Assembly: GCF_000716435.1 (NCBI RefSeq)
Contig: NZ_JNWO01000029.1
Coordinates: 1 to 64,000, forward strand
From: Streptomyces xylophagus
Lineage (GTDB): Bacteria; Actinomycetota; Actinomycetes; Streptomycetales; Streptomycetaceae
DNA length: 64,000 nucleotides
Direction of reading: 5' to 3'
Positions within the stretch are counted from its first letter, which is position 1; the number at the start of each line of letters is the position of its first letter. Position numbers and translations under genes: made by a program. Shown here one piece after another: positions 48,521 to 56,893 of this stretch. The notes under the pieces are model-generated. The model had not been told where the DNA came from, did not search any database, and saw only the letters and a list, made by a program, of their open reading frames with translations.

Positions 48521-49420
48521 ATGACAAGCCTGAGTTCGCTACGGCTGCCCGACGGATTCCTCGACGTCTTCACCAGCCGCCACGTGGAGGTGAACGGACT
48601 GCGCCTGCACGCCGTCACCGGTGGGGACGGCCCGCCCCTGCTCCTGATCGGCGGGTGGCCCCAGACCTGGTACGCCTGGCGGGAGGTGATGCCCACGCTC
48701 GCCAGCCGGCACACCGTCGTCGCCGTCGACTCGCGCGGCGCCGGGCTCTCCGACAAGCCCGACGACGGGTACGACGCCGGCACGCTGGCCGCCGACCTGG
48801 TCGCGTTGATGGCCGCGCTCGGGCACGACCGGTTCGACGTGGTCGGCCACGACATCGGTACGTGGACCAGCTACGCCCTCGCCGCCGATCACCCCGAGCG
48901 GGTGGGCCGGCTCGCCATCGTCGAAGCGGTGATCCCCGGTCTCACGCCGTCCCCGCCGTTCTTCGGCCCGGCCGCGGCCAACCAGCGGCTCTGGCAGTTC
49001 GGCTTCAACCGGCTCGACGACCTCAACGAGGAACTGGTCCGGGGACGGGAACGGCTCTTCTTCGGCTGGCAGTTCGCCACCAAGGCCGCCACGCCGACCG
49101 CGATCCCCGCGTACGCCGTCGACGCCTACGTCGACGCGATCACCGCGGATCCTCGCGCGCTGCGGGCGAGCTTCGCGTACTACCGGGCGCTGGACGAGAC
49201 GATCGCGCAGAACGAGCAGCGCAGCAGGACCCGGCTGACACTCCCGGTGCTCGCCGCCGGCGGCGCGCTGTGGAGCGGCGAGAATGCCGCCCAGACGATG
49301 CGGCTGGCGGCCGACGACGTCACGGGGGTCGTCCTCGACGACTGCGGCCACTACCCGGCCGAGGAACAGCCGGCGCGGTTCGCCGAGATCCTGGAGGACT
49401 TCCTCGCGGCCGACCGGTAG
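48521..49420 (+). CDS. Epoxide-hydrolase-like alpha/beta hydrolase
   Basis: A 299-residue hydrolase. The oxyanion segment is LIGGWPQTWYAWREVM (HGxP-like), and the nucleophile elbow VVGHDIGTW carries Asp rather than Ser, as in epoxide hydrolases and haloalkane dehalogenases. The catalytic His lies in DDCGHYPAEEQP. The cap contains PPFFGPAAANQRLWQFGFN. It probably opens epoxides or a related substrate. The gene is divergent from a TetR regulator and appears to be translated from a leaderless transcript. Confidence 0.87.
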   Translation: MTSLSSLRLPDGFLDVFTSRHVEVNGLRLHAVTGGDGPPLLLIGGWPQTWYAWREVMPTLASRHTVVAVDSRGAGLSDKPDDGYDAGTLAADLVALMAALGHDRFDVVGHDIGTWTSYALAADHPERVGRLAIVEAVIPGLTPSPPFFGPAAANQRLWQFGFNRLDDLNEELVRGRERLFFGWQFATKAATPTAIPAYAVDAYVDAITADPRALRASFAYYRALDETIAQNEQRSRTRLTLPVLAAGGALWSGENAAQTMRLAADDVTGVVLDDCGHYPAEEQPARFAEILEDFLAADR

Positions 49421-49502
49421 CAGGCACGCCACACGGCCGAACTTCGCGACGCCTTCGTCTTCCTGGCACGCGGCCTCACCGTGAGGACCGTAGATCTCCC
49501 GC

Positions 49503-50378
49503 TCAGCCCGTCCTGGCGCCGGCCGCTGCCGATCCGCCGACGGCGGCCCGCGCCATGGCGATGAAACGCGGTATCAAAGGGTGTCCACCGAGTCGGGGGT
49601 AGACCAGGTTGAGTGGCACGCGCGGTGCGTCCGGAATGTCAAGAAAAGACACGAAGGAATGGATATGCTGCCGCCCGACGAATTCGGGCACTACGCCTAC
49701 TCCTTTGTTCGAGGCGATGGCCTCCAACCACTCGTCGAAATTGCGGCAGACGACGGAGACTCCGGGCCGGCAGTCCGCGGGCCATTCGGCCAGGTTCGTC
49801 GTCCCACTCACCTCGTTGATGACGAGTTGCTGGTCGGCGATCTCCCGCCAGCGGATCTCCTCCCTCCCGGCGAGCTCCGAGCGCGTGGAGACGGCCGCGA
49901 CCCTTCGTTCGTGCAGCAGTGTGACGACCTCCATGTGGGGCGCCTCTGTCCGGCCTCGCAGGATCGCCAGGTCGGCGTCACCGCGGTCCACTCCTGCGAG
50001 CGTGGCATCGTGCCGGTGCACGTGAACCGACATGCCGGTCTCCTCCTCGAAACCCGCGATGACTTCCTGCGGCCAACCCGTGGGGAAGCCCCAGGCGAAT
50101 CCCACCCGAAAGGTGTCGCCACCAGGTTCGGGATGCAGTGCGGACTCCAACTGGGGTATCAGGATGCGGAGTTGGTCGTAGAGATGCTCGCCGGCCGGCG
50201 TGAGGGCCACTTGGCGCGTGGTCCGTTCGAGCAGGCGTCGCCCGAGCAGTTCCTCCAGCCTTCGGATGTTGCGACTGAGTGTCGGCTGGGACACGTTCAT
50301 GCGCTTCGCCGCCCGAGTGAAGTGCTTCTCGTCCGCCAAGGCCAAGAACCCGCGCAGGTGGTGCAGCTCGATGCTCAT
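49503..50378 (-). CDS. LysR-family regulator
   Basis: A 291-residue LysR protein. The N-terminal winged helix reads IELHHLRGFLALADEKHFTRAAKRMNVSQPTLSRNIRRLEELLGRRLLERT, followed by a two-lobed substrate-binding domain (about residues 88-285). It is convergent with the hydrolase at 48521 and lies on the same strand downstream of the cupin and MFS genes. It may regulate them, but LysR targets are usually divergent and none is. The ATG at 50378 begins the canonical domain; the frame is open upstream. The gap 50379-50657 shows nothing else. Confidence 0.88.
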   Translation of the reverse strand: MSIELHHLRGFLALADEKHFTRAAKRMNVSQPTLSRNIRRLEELLGRRLLERTTRQVALTPAGEHLYDQLRILIPQLESALHPEPGGDTFRVGFAWGFPTGWPQEVIAGFEEETGMSVHVHRHDATLAGVDRGDADLAILRGRTEAPHMEVVTLLHERRVAAVSTRSELAGREEIRWREIADQQLVINEVSGTTNLAEWPADCRPGVSVVCRNFDEWLEAIASNKGVGVVPEFVGRQHIHSFVSFLDIPDAPRVPLNLVYPRLGGHPLIPRFIAMARAAVGGSAAAGARTG

Positions 50379-50657
50379 GGACAGCAGGATATGCAGTGCC
50401 GCGAAAGCGCTCTCAGTACCGTTGAATGGCCCCGCATCCCGCGATAGTGGATGCACCTGACCGCTCTCTCCATGGAATCTCAGGGGAAGTTTCCAGTAGA
50501 CCTTGCATCCGCACCCCGGCGGTATCCGGCCCGGCCCCCACAAGGTGAGCGAAGTTCACGGACACTTACGGAACTACGTGGGTCGCATTTCAGTCATCTC
50601 CGGTCGGCATCCGCACCCGGCGTCCCGGCCGTCCGACCGGGACGCGTATACGGGATT

Positions 50658-51032
50658 TCAGGCGTCGTACTCCTCGTCCGTCACGTGATCCTTCCAATCG
50701 GTCGGGCCGTCGGTGACGGCGATGTGGGTCATGAAAGTGCCCGGTGCCGCACCGTGCCAGTGCTCCTCGCCCGGGTGGCAGATCACCGTGTCACCGGCCC
50801 TGATCTCCTGGCGTTCGCCGTCCCGGGACTGTACGAGGCCCACACCTTCCGTGACGTGCAGCACCTGGCCCGCGGGGTGCCGATGCCAGGCGCTACGAGA
50901 TCCGGGCGTGAACAGCACATTGCGGACTTCGGCGTTGACGGTCGCGCCGATCCGTGGCCACAGCCACACGTCGCCGGAGAATCGGTCCTCCGGTCCCTTG
51001 ATCGCGTCTCCGGGGTGGCGGTTCACGTCCAT
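50658..51032 (-). CDS. Cupin-domain protein
   Basis: A 124-residue single cupin. The metal motif is WHRHPAGQVLHVTEG (His-x-His ... Gln/Glu) and the second half reads VICHPGEEHWHGAAPG with the final His. This is the cytosolic quercetinase/carboxymuconolactone-associated cupin type. GAAGGAG lies ten bases before the ATG. It follows the MFS gene on the same strand by about 100 bases, so the two may be linked. Its substrate is unknown. Confidence 0.87.
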   Translation of the reverse strand: MDVNRHPGDAIKGPEDRFSGDVWLWPRIGATVNAEVRNVLFTPGSRSAWHRHPAGQVLHVTEGVGLVQSRDGERQEIRAGDTVICHPGEEHWHGAAPGTFMTHIAVTDGPTDWKDHVTDEEYDA

Positions 51033-51130
51033 GGCTTGAACTCCTTCATGATCATTCGTGTCGTAGGTCGGTTGTTGCCTTCTGACAGCTGGAAGCCGCG
51101 CCCTCGAGGCCCCTTCCGGATCAGCGCAGT

Positions 51131-52600
51131 TCACTGATCGGTGTCTTCGAGCCGGGTCGCGCCAGGTGTGGCCCTTTCGGCGAAGAGGATCAGCGCGGAG
51201 GCGGCGACCGACACGGCGGCCAGGACGGCGTTGGTCGTGCTGAACGCGGCCGACGGTGCCCTGCCCCGTGCGACGAGGTCCAGGTAGACGGTGCCGAAGA
51301 CAGCCACCCCGAGGGTTCCGCCGATCTGCAGCGTCGTGTTGAACAGACCGCTCACGTCCGGCGCGTAGCGGGCCTCGACGGATTCGGTCAGGTGGGCCAG
51401 AGTCCCGCTGAACGCCGCGCCGTAGCCGATGCCGCCGACGCCCAGGAGGGCGATCAGCCAGCCGGTGCTGTGCGCCCCGGCCGCCACCGCGGCGAACGAG
51501 ACCGTCATCAGCAGACCGCCGACCGGGGCCGCGAGCATCCTGACGCGTGCCCCGGCCCGACCGAGGATCGGACCGACCAGGGCGAACGTCGCCACCCACG
51601 CGATGGGGATCAGGCCGGAGTAGACCGCGCTCTTGCCGAGCCCCTGCTGCAGAAAGAGCGCAAGGACGAAGAGAAGCGCGAAGTAGCCAGCCCGGGTGGC
51701 GGCTTGGGAGACCAGCGCCAGGGCGACATGCTTGCGGGCGAGCAGCGCGACGTTCATCAGCGGGTCGCCCGCGCGCCGCGCGATGCCGCGTTCCCACCTG
51801 GCGAACAGAGCGAACACCGGCAGCGAGGCGGCGAGACACAGCCAGGTCCACAGCGGCCAGCCGGCATCCGGACCGAGTATCAGCGGGGTCACCAGCAGAA
51901 ACAGCCCGAGCGACAGCAGCGCGACCCCGAGCGCGTCCAGCTTCTTCTGTTCCAAGGTCTCGTCGTCCGGCAGGAACACGTACGAGGTGGCCATCAGGAC
52001 GGCGCCGATCGGCACGTTGACCAGGAAGATGGGCCGCCATCCGGTACCCATGATGTCGGCGGCCACCAGGACCCCGCCCAATGCCTGGCCGATGACGGAA
52101 CTCGCCCCGAGGACACCGGTGTACGCGCCCAGAGCCCGACGGCGCGCGGAGCCGTCGAAATGCACCTGAATGCTCGTCAGAACCTGGGAGACCATCAGCG
52201 CCGCACCGACGCCCTGCACCACGCGGGCCCCCACCAGAGCGGCGCTGCCGGGGGCGAGGCCGCAGGCCAACGAGGACAGGGTGAAGACGGCGAGTCCGAC
52301 CAGGTATGTCCAACGCCGGCCGCGTATCTCGCCCAGCCGCGCACCGGTGATCAGCAGCATGGCGTACGCCAGCGTGTACCCCGAAACGATGAGCTCCAGC
52401 TGGCCGCCGGACGCGCGCAGGTGGTCGCGGATCGAGGGGATCGCGACATTGACCACCGCGATGTCGACGTTCCCGAGGAACATGCCTCCGAGCAGGGAGG
52501 CCAGCATCCAGCCCGGCCGTCTCCCCCGTAGTCCGGACAGGCCGTGCCGCTCCCCGGCCAGGGCCGGATCGATTGCAACAGACGTCTTCAAGGAATCCAC
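51131..52600 (-). CDS. MFS transporter, DHA2 (14-helix) type
   Basis: A 489-residue drug:H+ antiporter-2. The first helix is WMLASLLGGMFLGNVDIAVVNVAIPSI, and the loop 2-3 motif reads ARLGEIRGRRW. The motif C helix has TGVLGASSVIGQALGGVL. Fourteen helices are expected. GTG 52600 gives about 35 residues before the first helix; no good ribosome site is visible. A TACTAGTA-centred palindrome lies 11 bases upstream of the start, indicating control by a local repressor that is not adjacent. It exports an unknown toxic compound or drug. Confidence 0.85.
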   Translation of the reverse strand: MDSLKTSVAIDPALAGERHGLSGLRGRRPGWMLASLLGGMFLGNVDIAVVNVAIPSIRDHLRASGGQLELIVSGYTLAYAMLLITGARLGEIRGRRWTYLVGLAVFTLSSLACGLAPGSAALVGARVVQGVGAALMVSQVLTSIQVHFDGSARRRALGAYTGVLGASSVIGQALGGVLVAADIMGTGWRPIFLVNVPIGAVLMATSYVFLPDDETLEQKKLDALGVALLSLGLFLLVTPLILGPDAGWPLWTWLCLAASLPVFALFARWERGIARRAGDPLMNVALLARKHVALALVSQAATRAGYFALLFVLALFLQQGLGKSAVYSGLIPIAWVATFALVGPILGRAGARVRMLAAPVGGLLMTVSFAAVAAGAHSTGWLIALLGVGGIGYGAAFSGTLAHLTESVEARYAPDVSGLFNTTLQIGGTLGVAVFGTVYLDLVARGRAPSAAFSTTNAVLAAVSVAASALILFAERATPGATRLEDTDQ

Positions 52601-52610
52601 ACCCGTGAAT

Positions 52611-52628
52611 GTAACTACTAGTATGTAC
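52611..52628. promoter_or_regulatory. Palindromic operator of the MFS gene
   Basis: GTA-AC-TACTAGTA-TG-TAC: symmetric outer and inner parts with a 2-base mismatch on each side. It is AT-rich against the surrounding sequence and lies immediately before the start codon. Confidence 0.6.
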
Positions 52629-52716
52629 AGCCCGCAACCCGGGCCTGCAGCAGGGGTGTTGACCCTGCGAGGCAGCCAGGGAGCGCCTGAGCGGGCTCCC
52701 TGGCGCCCTTGCGGTC

Positions 52717-53283
52717 GTGCTAGACCGCGTCCCGTTGGACCAGCTGGAACTGGATTCCGCCGGAGGTCTCCGGCTGGGTCCAGGCGTTGAGGTTCGGGCC
52801 AAGGAGATCGTGGTGGACGGCTGCGACCCCTACGAGTCCGAGCCCAAGACGGACGGCAGCGCGAACACGATCGCGCTCGACAGCACGACCATCTCCGAAC
52901 TGCGCGACCACAAAGCCCGCCAGGACAAGACACGTGCGCAGTGGGGCGATGCCTGGCAGGACACCGGCAAGGTCTTCACGAAGGAAGACGGCTCGTGGCT
53001 CCATCCCGGCACGGTCTCCGAGACCTTCCGCCGCATCCTCGCCACGACCGACCTGCCGCCCATCACACTGCGGGACCTCCGCCACGTCACCGCGACGCTC
53101 ACGCACGGAGGCGGTGGCGACATCCACACGGTGAAGGAGACGCTGCGGCACTCCACCATCACGCTGACCTCGGACACGTACACGAGCCTGCTCCCTGAAC
53201 TGGACCGTGAGATCGCCGAGAAGGCGGCGAAGCTGATCCCCCGGTCTCGTCCGGCAGCCACCGATTCGTCCGCATCAGAGTGA
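52717..53283 (+). pseudogene. Tyrosine recombinase (integrase), catalytic half only
   Basis: A 188-residue frame. It holds the C-terminal catalytic domain of a phage/ICE-type integrase: PKTDGSANTIALDSTTISELRDHK, then GSWLHPGTVSETFRRIL, the Arg/His box LRDLRHVTATLTHGGGG, and LRHSTITLTSDTYTSLL with the nucleophile Tyr. The SAM-like N-terminal binding domain and the first catalytic Arg are missing; the frame begins inside an upstream sequence that does not resemble an integrase. It faces the tRNA-Lys gene at 56712, which suggests a decayed integrative element. It is probably not active. Confidence 0.75.
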
Positions 53284-53289
53284 CCAAGG

Positions 53290-53467
53290 ACGTGGGATCG
53301 TCGACCTGTTCTGTCGTCAGCTGTCGATCAGCCAGTTCGTGAATGTCGAAGGACTTCGGAAACAGGGGACTGCCGTGCCCGGAGGCATCGACCAGGATGC
53401 GGCTCGGCCTGAGTTCGCCGTGGATCAATCCGTATTCGGTTCGCGGATACCCATACGGCCCGGACAT
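53290..53467 (-). pseudogene. Possible kinase/phosphotransferase-like remnant
   Basis: The minus-strand frame contains YGLIHGELRPSRILVDASG, which is reminiscent of the aminoglycoside phosphotransferase loop (HGDLHPGN). The key Asp is Glu and the neighbouring elements are absent. It overlaps the integrase 3' side. It could be a decayed gene or a chance frame. Confidence 0.25.
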
Positions 53468-53524
53468 CACATAAAATGTGGCAAAATATTCATGCTTGAT
53501 CCACCGACGTGGGGCGGGGAATTG

Positions 53525-54307
53525 ATGTTGTCGTTTGAGCGGCTCGACTTCGGCAGGGTTGAATTCATGACGGGCATCTCTGAGAGTGTGGCGCAACTTC
53601 ACGACCCACCTTTCGGCGGCCCGTATATCTATACCAGAGACATTGGACTGAATCTAACGACTCGGGTGATCGGCGGTGTGGCTGCGAGCGCCTGGTTTCC
53701 CACGACGATAGAGCGTTGGCGTAACTCGGATGGATCGGGCCGCCTCGTGCGTAGAGAATACCCTCCCGAGTTTTCCTCAACTGGCGCAGCTGGGATTTGG
53801 GGGGAAGCAGATGCGGTGCTCCACGATGTGCAGGTAATTGATCGCCCGGTTCGGGCAGGAGAGTACAGCACGCTCAAGGACGTATGGGAAGGCATCATGC
53901 CTTTATCTCACAATCCTGAGAGCCTTTCACGGCAGCTGATGTCTGTGAGCGGTGGAAGCGCGCAGGCGCTGCTTGGGACTGTGAGGGACATCTATTATGA
54001 CCTGGGGGTTGTGGAGGCGTCACTGCGTGCCGCGATTCTGCGTGTGCTGGCAGGAGCGGAGGGCCTGAGGCTTGCAGGAATAGCCTCAGATAAATCCGGC
54101 CGTGAGGTTTTCGGTGTTTCCGCACAGGCAGATGGCCAGGGGGTGCAGTTCACTCTTATTTTTGATCCGGCGACGGGGGAATTGAACGCGCACCAAGAAG
54201 TTCTGGTGAAGCGTGCCGAGAAACTTGACCTGGAGCCCCCCGGGCTTCTCTCCTACGGTGAGCGGCAGGTATGGGGAAGAACGTGGGACACCGGATCGCA
54301 TCCTTGA
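53525..54307 (+). CDS. CU044_5270-like protein, N-terminal part missing
   Basis: A frame of about 260 residues at lower GC than its surroundings. The second half (VEASLRAAILRVLAGAEGLR, GIASDKSGREVFGVSAQADG, FTLIFDPATGELNAHQEVL) resembles the C-terminus of CU044_5270-family proteins, which normally have an N-terminal cytosolic helix and a membrane anchor. Neither is visible here. ATG 53525 follows GGGGCGGGGA; ATG 53567 is an alternative. It is probably a truncated cargo gene of the island; the function of the family is unknown. Confidence 0.5.
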   Translation: MLSFERLDFGRVEFMTGISESVAQLHDPPFGGPYIYTRDIGLNLTTRVIGGVAASAWFPTTIERWRNSDGSGRLVRREYPPEFSSTGAAGIWGEADAVLHDVQVIDRPVRAGEYSTLKDVWEGIMPLSHNPESLSRQLMSVSGGSAQALLGTVRDIYYDLGVVEASLRAAILRVLAGAEGLRLAGIASDKSGREVFGVSAQADGQGVQFTLIFDPATGELNAHQEVLVKRAEKLDLEPPGLLSYGERQVWGRTWDTGSHP

Positions 54308-54357
54308 GCAGCGGCCGACGGGGCCCTGAGTGAATTGGTGCCCAGATCGAGAGAATG

Positions 54358-54392
54358 CTGCTCCAGGACCGCAGCCAACGGTCCTGGAGCAG
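54358..54392. terminator. 14-bp perfect hairpin
   Basis: CTGCTCCAGGACCG, loop CAGCCAA, CGGTCCTGGAGCAG. It lies between the convergent CU044_5270-like and I36 genes and can stop both. Confidence 0.75.
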
Positions 54393-54522
54393 CGGTTCCT
54401 CGATGGCGTCGAACCGTGGAGGCACTTACGGCCGGGGCTCCTTGGCGATAGCGCGGATGCCGTGTGGCCCGGGCCGCGGTTTCTCCGGCGTTTAGACGCC
54501 TACTGATCGCTCCTGAGCTTGG

Positions 54523-55254
54523 TCAGCCGCATGACTCGAAGTAGCGGGCCTGGTCGTTGTGGGCGGAGCCGACGTAGGCGGACAGGGAGTTCGGGGCCTC
54601 GGTCCAGATCCGCTCGACGCGGCTGTCCCAAACGGTGACCTCCAAGAATCCGGTGTTGACCCAGGAAGAGGTCTTGTTCACGAAGGTCCAGTCCGCGAAG
54701 TCGATGAAATCGTCGCAGTGCGGGTCACTCCACTGCAGGCGGCGCCCCGCGATGACTTCGTTCCAGTCCCGGTTCTCGTAGAAGCAGTACCAGCGCACGA
54801 GATCGCCCCGCGGGCACCCGTGGTAGTCAGCCGCGGGCAGGGGCGGGACGGCCGCCGCGCCACTGGAGCGCGCAGCACCCTCCAGCTTGGCGTAGAGGGC
54901 CTGGAGCTGCGGGCTGTCGGAGGGAGTCTGCTTGACGCCCGGCAGGGGCAGAACCATTACGACCTTGCCACCGCGCCAGGCGATCTCGTTCGAGCTGATC
55001 TGGACCCCGCCAGGCTCGGAACGGGAGATCGTGTCGTCGATCTCCTGCTGGAGTAAGCCGCGATCGGCGCTGGCGAGTGCCTCGATCTGGGGTCTGCCAT
55101 CAGCCCGGGCTGCCGCCGGCAGGTTTGTCGGGGCTGCGGCGGTTGAGCTGGCTGTCGAGGCTCCGGCGGCCCAACTGGTCGCTGAGGTCAGGCTGAACAC
55201 TGCGACGATACTCAGGAACGCCGCGATCACGATTTTGGTCGCTGAGCGGAACAA
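54523..55254 (-). CDS. Secreted I36-type peptidase-inhibitor-like protein
   Basis: A 243-residue exported protein. A signal peptide (KIVIAAFLSIVAVFSLTSATSWAA) is followed by a propeptide-like region and a C-terminal domain with the beta/gamma-crystallin-like pattern of inhibitor family I36. That domain contains CPRGDLVRWYCFYENRDWN, WTFVNKTSSWVNTG and SAYVGSAHNDQARYFESCG, with four Cys for two disulphides. I36 members such as the Streptomyces metalloproteinase inhibitor block secreted proteases. It is a paralogue of the next gene. The TTG at 55254 is chosen because AAGGAGG lies five bases upstream. Confidence 0.8.
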   Translation of the reverse strand: MFRSATKIVIAAFLSIVAVFSLTSATSWAAGASTASSTAAAPTNLPAAARADGRPQIEALASADRGLLQQEIDDTISRSEPGGVQISSNEIAWRGGKVVMVLPLPGVKQTPSDSPQLQALYAKLEGAARSSGAAAVPPLPAADYHGCPRGDLVRWYCFYENRDWNEVIAGRRLQWSDPHCDDFIDFADWTFVNKTSSWVNTGFLEVTVWDSRVERIWTEAPNSLSAYVGSAHNDQARYFESCG

Positions 55255-55307
55255 CGCATCCTCCTTCGGAGGGGGGTGGAATGTGTTTTTGTGAGACTGG
55301 TTCTGGA

Positions 55308-55937
55308 TCAGCTGGTGCGGAACCAGTTGGCGCGGTCGTTGTTTGCGTCGCCGACATAGGTGGAGTGAGAGTGGTCATTCTCCGTCCACAGTCTGGGACC
55401 GGTACCTTGCGGCTTTCCCGCAGTCTGGTCGTAGACCCAGATTGTCTTCCCGCCACCGTTGACCCAGGACGAGGTTTCGTCCTCGAATCCGTAATCCGAG
55501 AAGTAGACGTTCGACAGGTGCTCTGCATTCCACAGCAGGCGCCTGTTGCCGTAGTTGTCGTCCTGGTAGAAGCAGTACCAGTCGTTACCGAGAGTTTCAG
55601 TGGGGCATCCGCCGACCGTCGCTGCTGTCGGTTGCGCAACAGAGCTGATCGTGATGCCTTGCCTGGCCGCTTCCTTCTGGGCTGCCGTGCGCTGCAGTTC
55701 CTGCGCGGCAGCGCTTGACGGCGGAGCCTTCTCCTCTCCGGGAAGCGGGAAGGCCATGATGACGTCTCCGTCGTGCCAGGAGATCTCGTAGGCGCTTATT
55801 TGCGTGCCACCGTATTGGGCGATGGTCGAAGCGATCTGCTGCTGAAGTGATTCCGGTGCAGCAGAAGCCGTATTCGTCAGCCCCAGCGCAGCAGCACTGG
55901 AAAAGACGAGGATCGCGAGATTCCGGAGTGGTCTGCT
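55308..55937 (-). CDS. Secreted I36-type peptidase-inhibitor-like protein, paralogue
   Basis: A 209-residue exported protein with the same plan as its neighbour: a signal (NLAILVFSSAAALGLTNTASAA), a spacer with ISAYEISWHDGDVIMAFPLPGEE, and an I36-like domain (CPTETLGNDWYCFYQDDNYG, DETSSWVNGG, STYVGDANNDRANWF). The shared EISW/EIAW-plus-PLPG block shows that both spacers are related, so the pair arose by duplication. Only two Cys remain in its last domain. The GTG at 55937 follows GAAGGAAG. The two genes probably form one transcript. Confidence 0.8.
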   Translation of the reverse strand, partial: SRPLRNLAILVFSSAAALGLTNTASAAPESLQQQIASTIAQYGGTQISAYEISWHDGDVIMAFPLPGEEKAPPSSAAAQELQRTAAQKEAARQGITISSVAQPTAATVGGCPTETLGNDWYCFYQDDNYGNRRLLWNAEHLSNVYFSDYGFEDETSSWVNGGGKTIWVYDQTAGKPQGTGPRLWTENDHSHSTYVGDANNDRANWFRTS

Positions 55938-56249
55938 CACATGCTTCCTTCGTTGTATTGGCGAGTGGCCCCTGTGCCCACTTGCCCGAAGAGAAGCCAT
56001 GAAGTCCCTGTGTGCACGTCAACGGTGTTCTGTCTCCCTGCCGTCACGCAGCGTCAGAGAAAAATCTTGATCGATTGGAATGCGGCTCGATAGGAGCTCG
56101 CACTAAGACACCCTGTCCTGCGGGTTTAGTCGAGCATGAAACGGATCAGCGAGGACGAGCTGTGTACGACGATGCTCGCCATACCCCCGCCGTGCGCGAG
56201 GAGTTCCGCCAAGGCGGAGTTCGCCCATCTGTTTCTGGGGATGGTTGCC

Positions 56250-56660
56250 GATGAGGTGCCGGCCGGTCTGCAACGCGATCACCTGTGCCCGTCAGACCAA
56301 CGCCGCGAAGGTCCACGGCCTGTGCGTCGACTACACCGACGGCGGCGCCCTGTTGCAGCTCAAGGGCATTGGCAAGAACGAAGCCCGTCATCGCCGCAGT
56401 CGCCTCCTCTGGCCCTGCCGAGGCCGCCCTCGCCGAGCCGGACACCGTCCTGGACTTCGACGCCCTCGGCACGTATGCCGAAGCGGCCCAGGACCAATTC
56501 ATCGCCCGTGTGAGGGCCTACACCCGGGATGACGTCCACCCGCCGTCCCTGTTGCTCCGCATCGCCCTTGCAGAGCAGACCACCGCCACGGGCACATCCG
56601 CTCACGCATCGCTCACGCACAGGCTCGAAAACGAAGCAGCGCCCGACCCGACTGAAGCCG
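56250..56660 (+). pseudogene. Frameshifted remnant of an unknown gene
   Basis: One frame reads TNAAKVHGLCVDYTDGGALL then QLKGIGKNEA and dies. A second frame takes over near 56385 with KPVIAAVASSGPAEAALAEP and continues DTVLDFDALGTYAEAAQDQF to about 56580. Joined by a single frameshift they make one plausible protein segment. I do not recognise the family. The upstream gap from 55938 holds no other gene that I can support. Confidence 0.4.
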
Positions 56661-56687
56661 ACTCAGGCGCTGCACAGCAGGTCAGGG
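56637..56687. repeat. Repeated ~50-bp segment, copy B (beside tRNA-Lys)
   Basis: Matches 40509-40557 at about 44 of 50 positions with one single-base insertion, including the inverted CAGCGCC/GGCGCTG ends. It sits about 25 bases from the 3' end of tRNA-Lys. Confidence 0.7.
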
Positions 56688-56711
56688 GCCATAACCCCCA
56701 CCCACCACAGG

Positions 56712-56784
56712 TAGACCCTGTGGGACTCGAACCCACAACCAATGGATTAAAAGTCCACTGCTCTGCCAATTGAGCTAAGGGTCC
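56712..56784 (-). tRNA. tRNA-Lys (TTT)
   Basis: A 73-base cloverleaf on the minus strand. The acceptor is GGACCCT paired with AGGGTCT, the D arm GCTCAATTGGCAGAGC, the anticodon loop CTTTTAA (anticodon TTT) and the T loop TTCGAGT. CCA is not fully encoded. Its 3' end faces the island with the integrase remnant, as expected for an integration target. Confidence 0.95.
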
Positions 56785-56818
56785 TCGCGATGTTGCCTCC
56801 CCGAGCATAGCGGGACGT

Positions 56819-56853
56819 GGCCGTGTCTCCGATCGGGTATCGGGGACACGGCC
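56819..56853. terminator. Strong hairpin after the permease gene
   Basis: GGCCGTGTCTCCGAT, loop CGGGT, ATCGGGGACACGGCC: a 15-position stem with one mismatch. It ends the minus-strand permease gene and isolates tRNA-Lys. Confidence 0.75.
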
Positions 56854-56893
56854 GCGCCGGATGAAGAGAAGGGCGCCGGGCTGGTCCGGAGTG

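Noticed and set aside
52717..53283. Active integrase
   Set aside because: The N-terminal half and first catalytic Arg are missing, so it is called a remnant.
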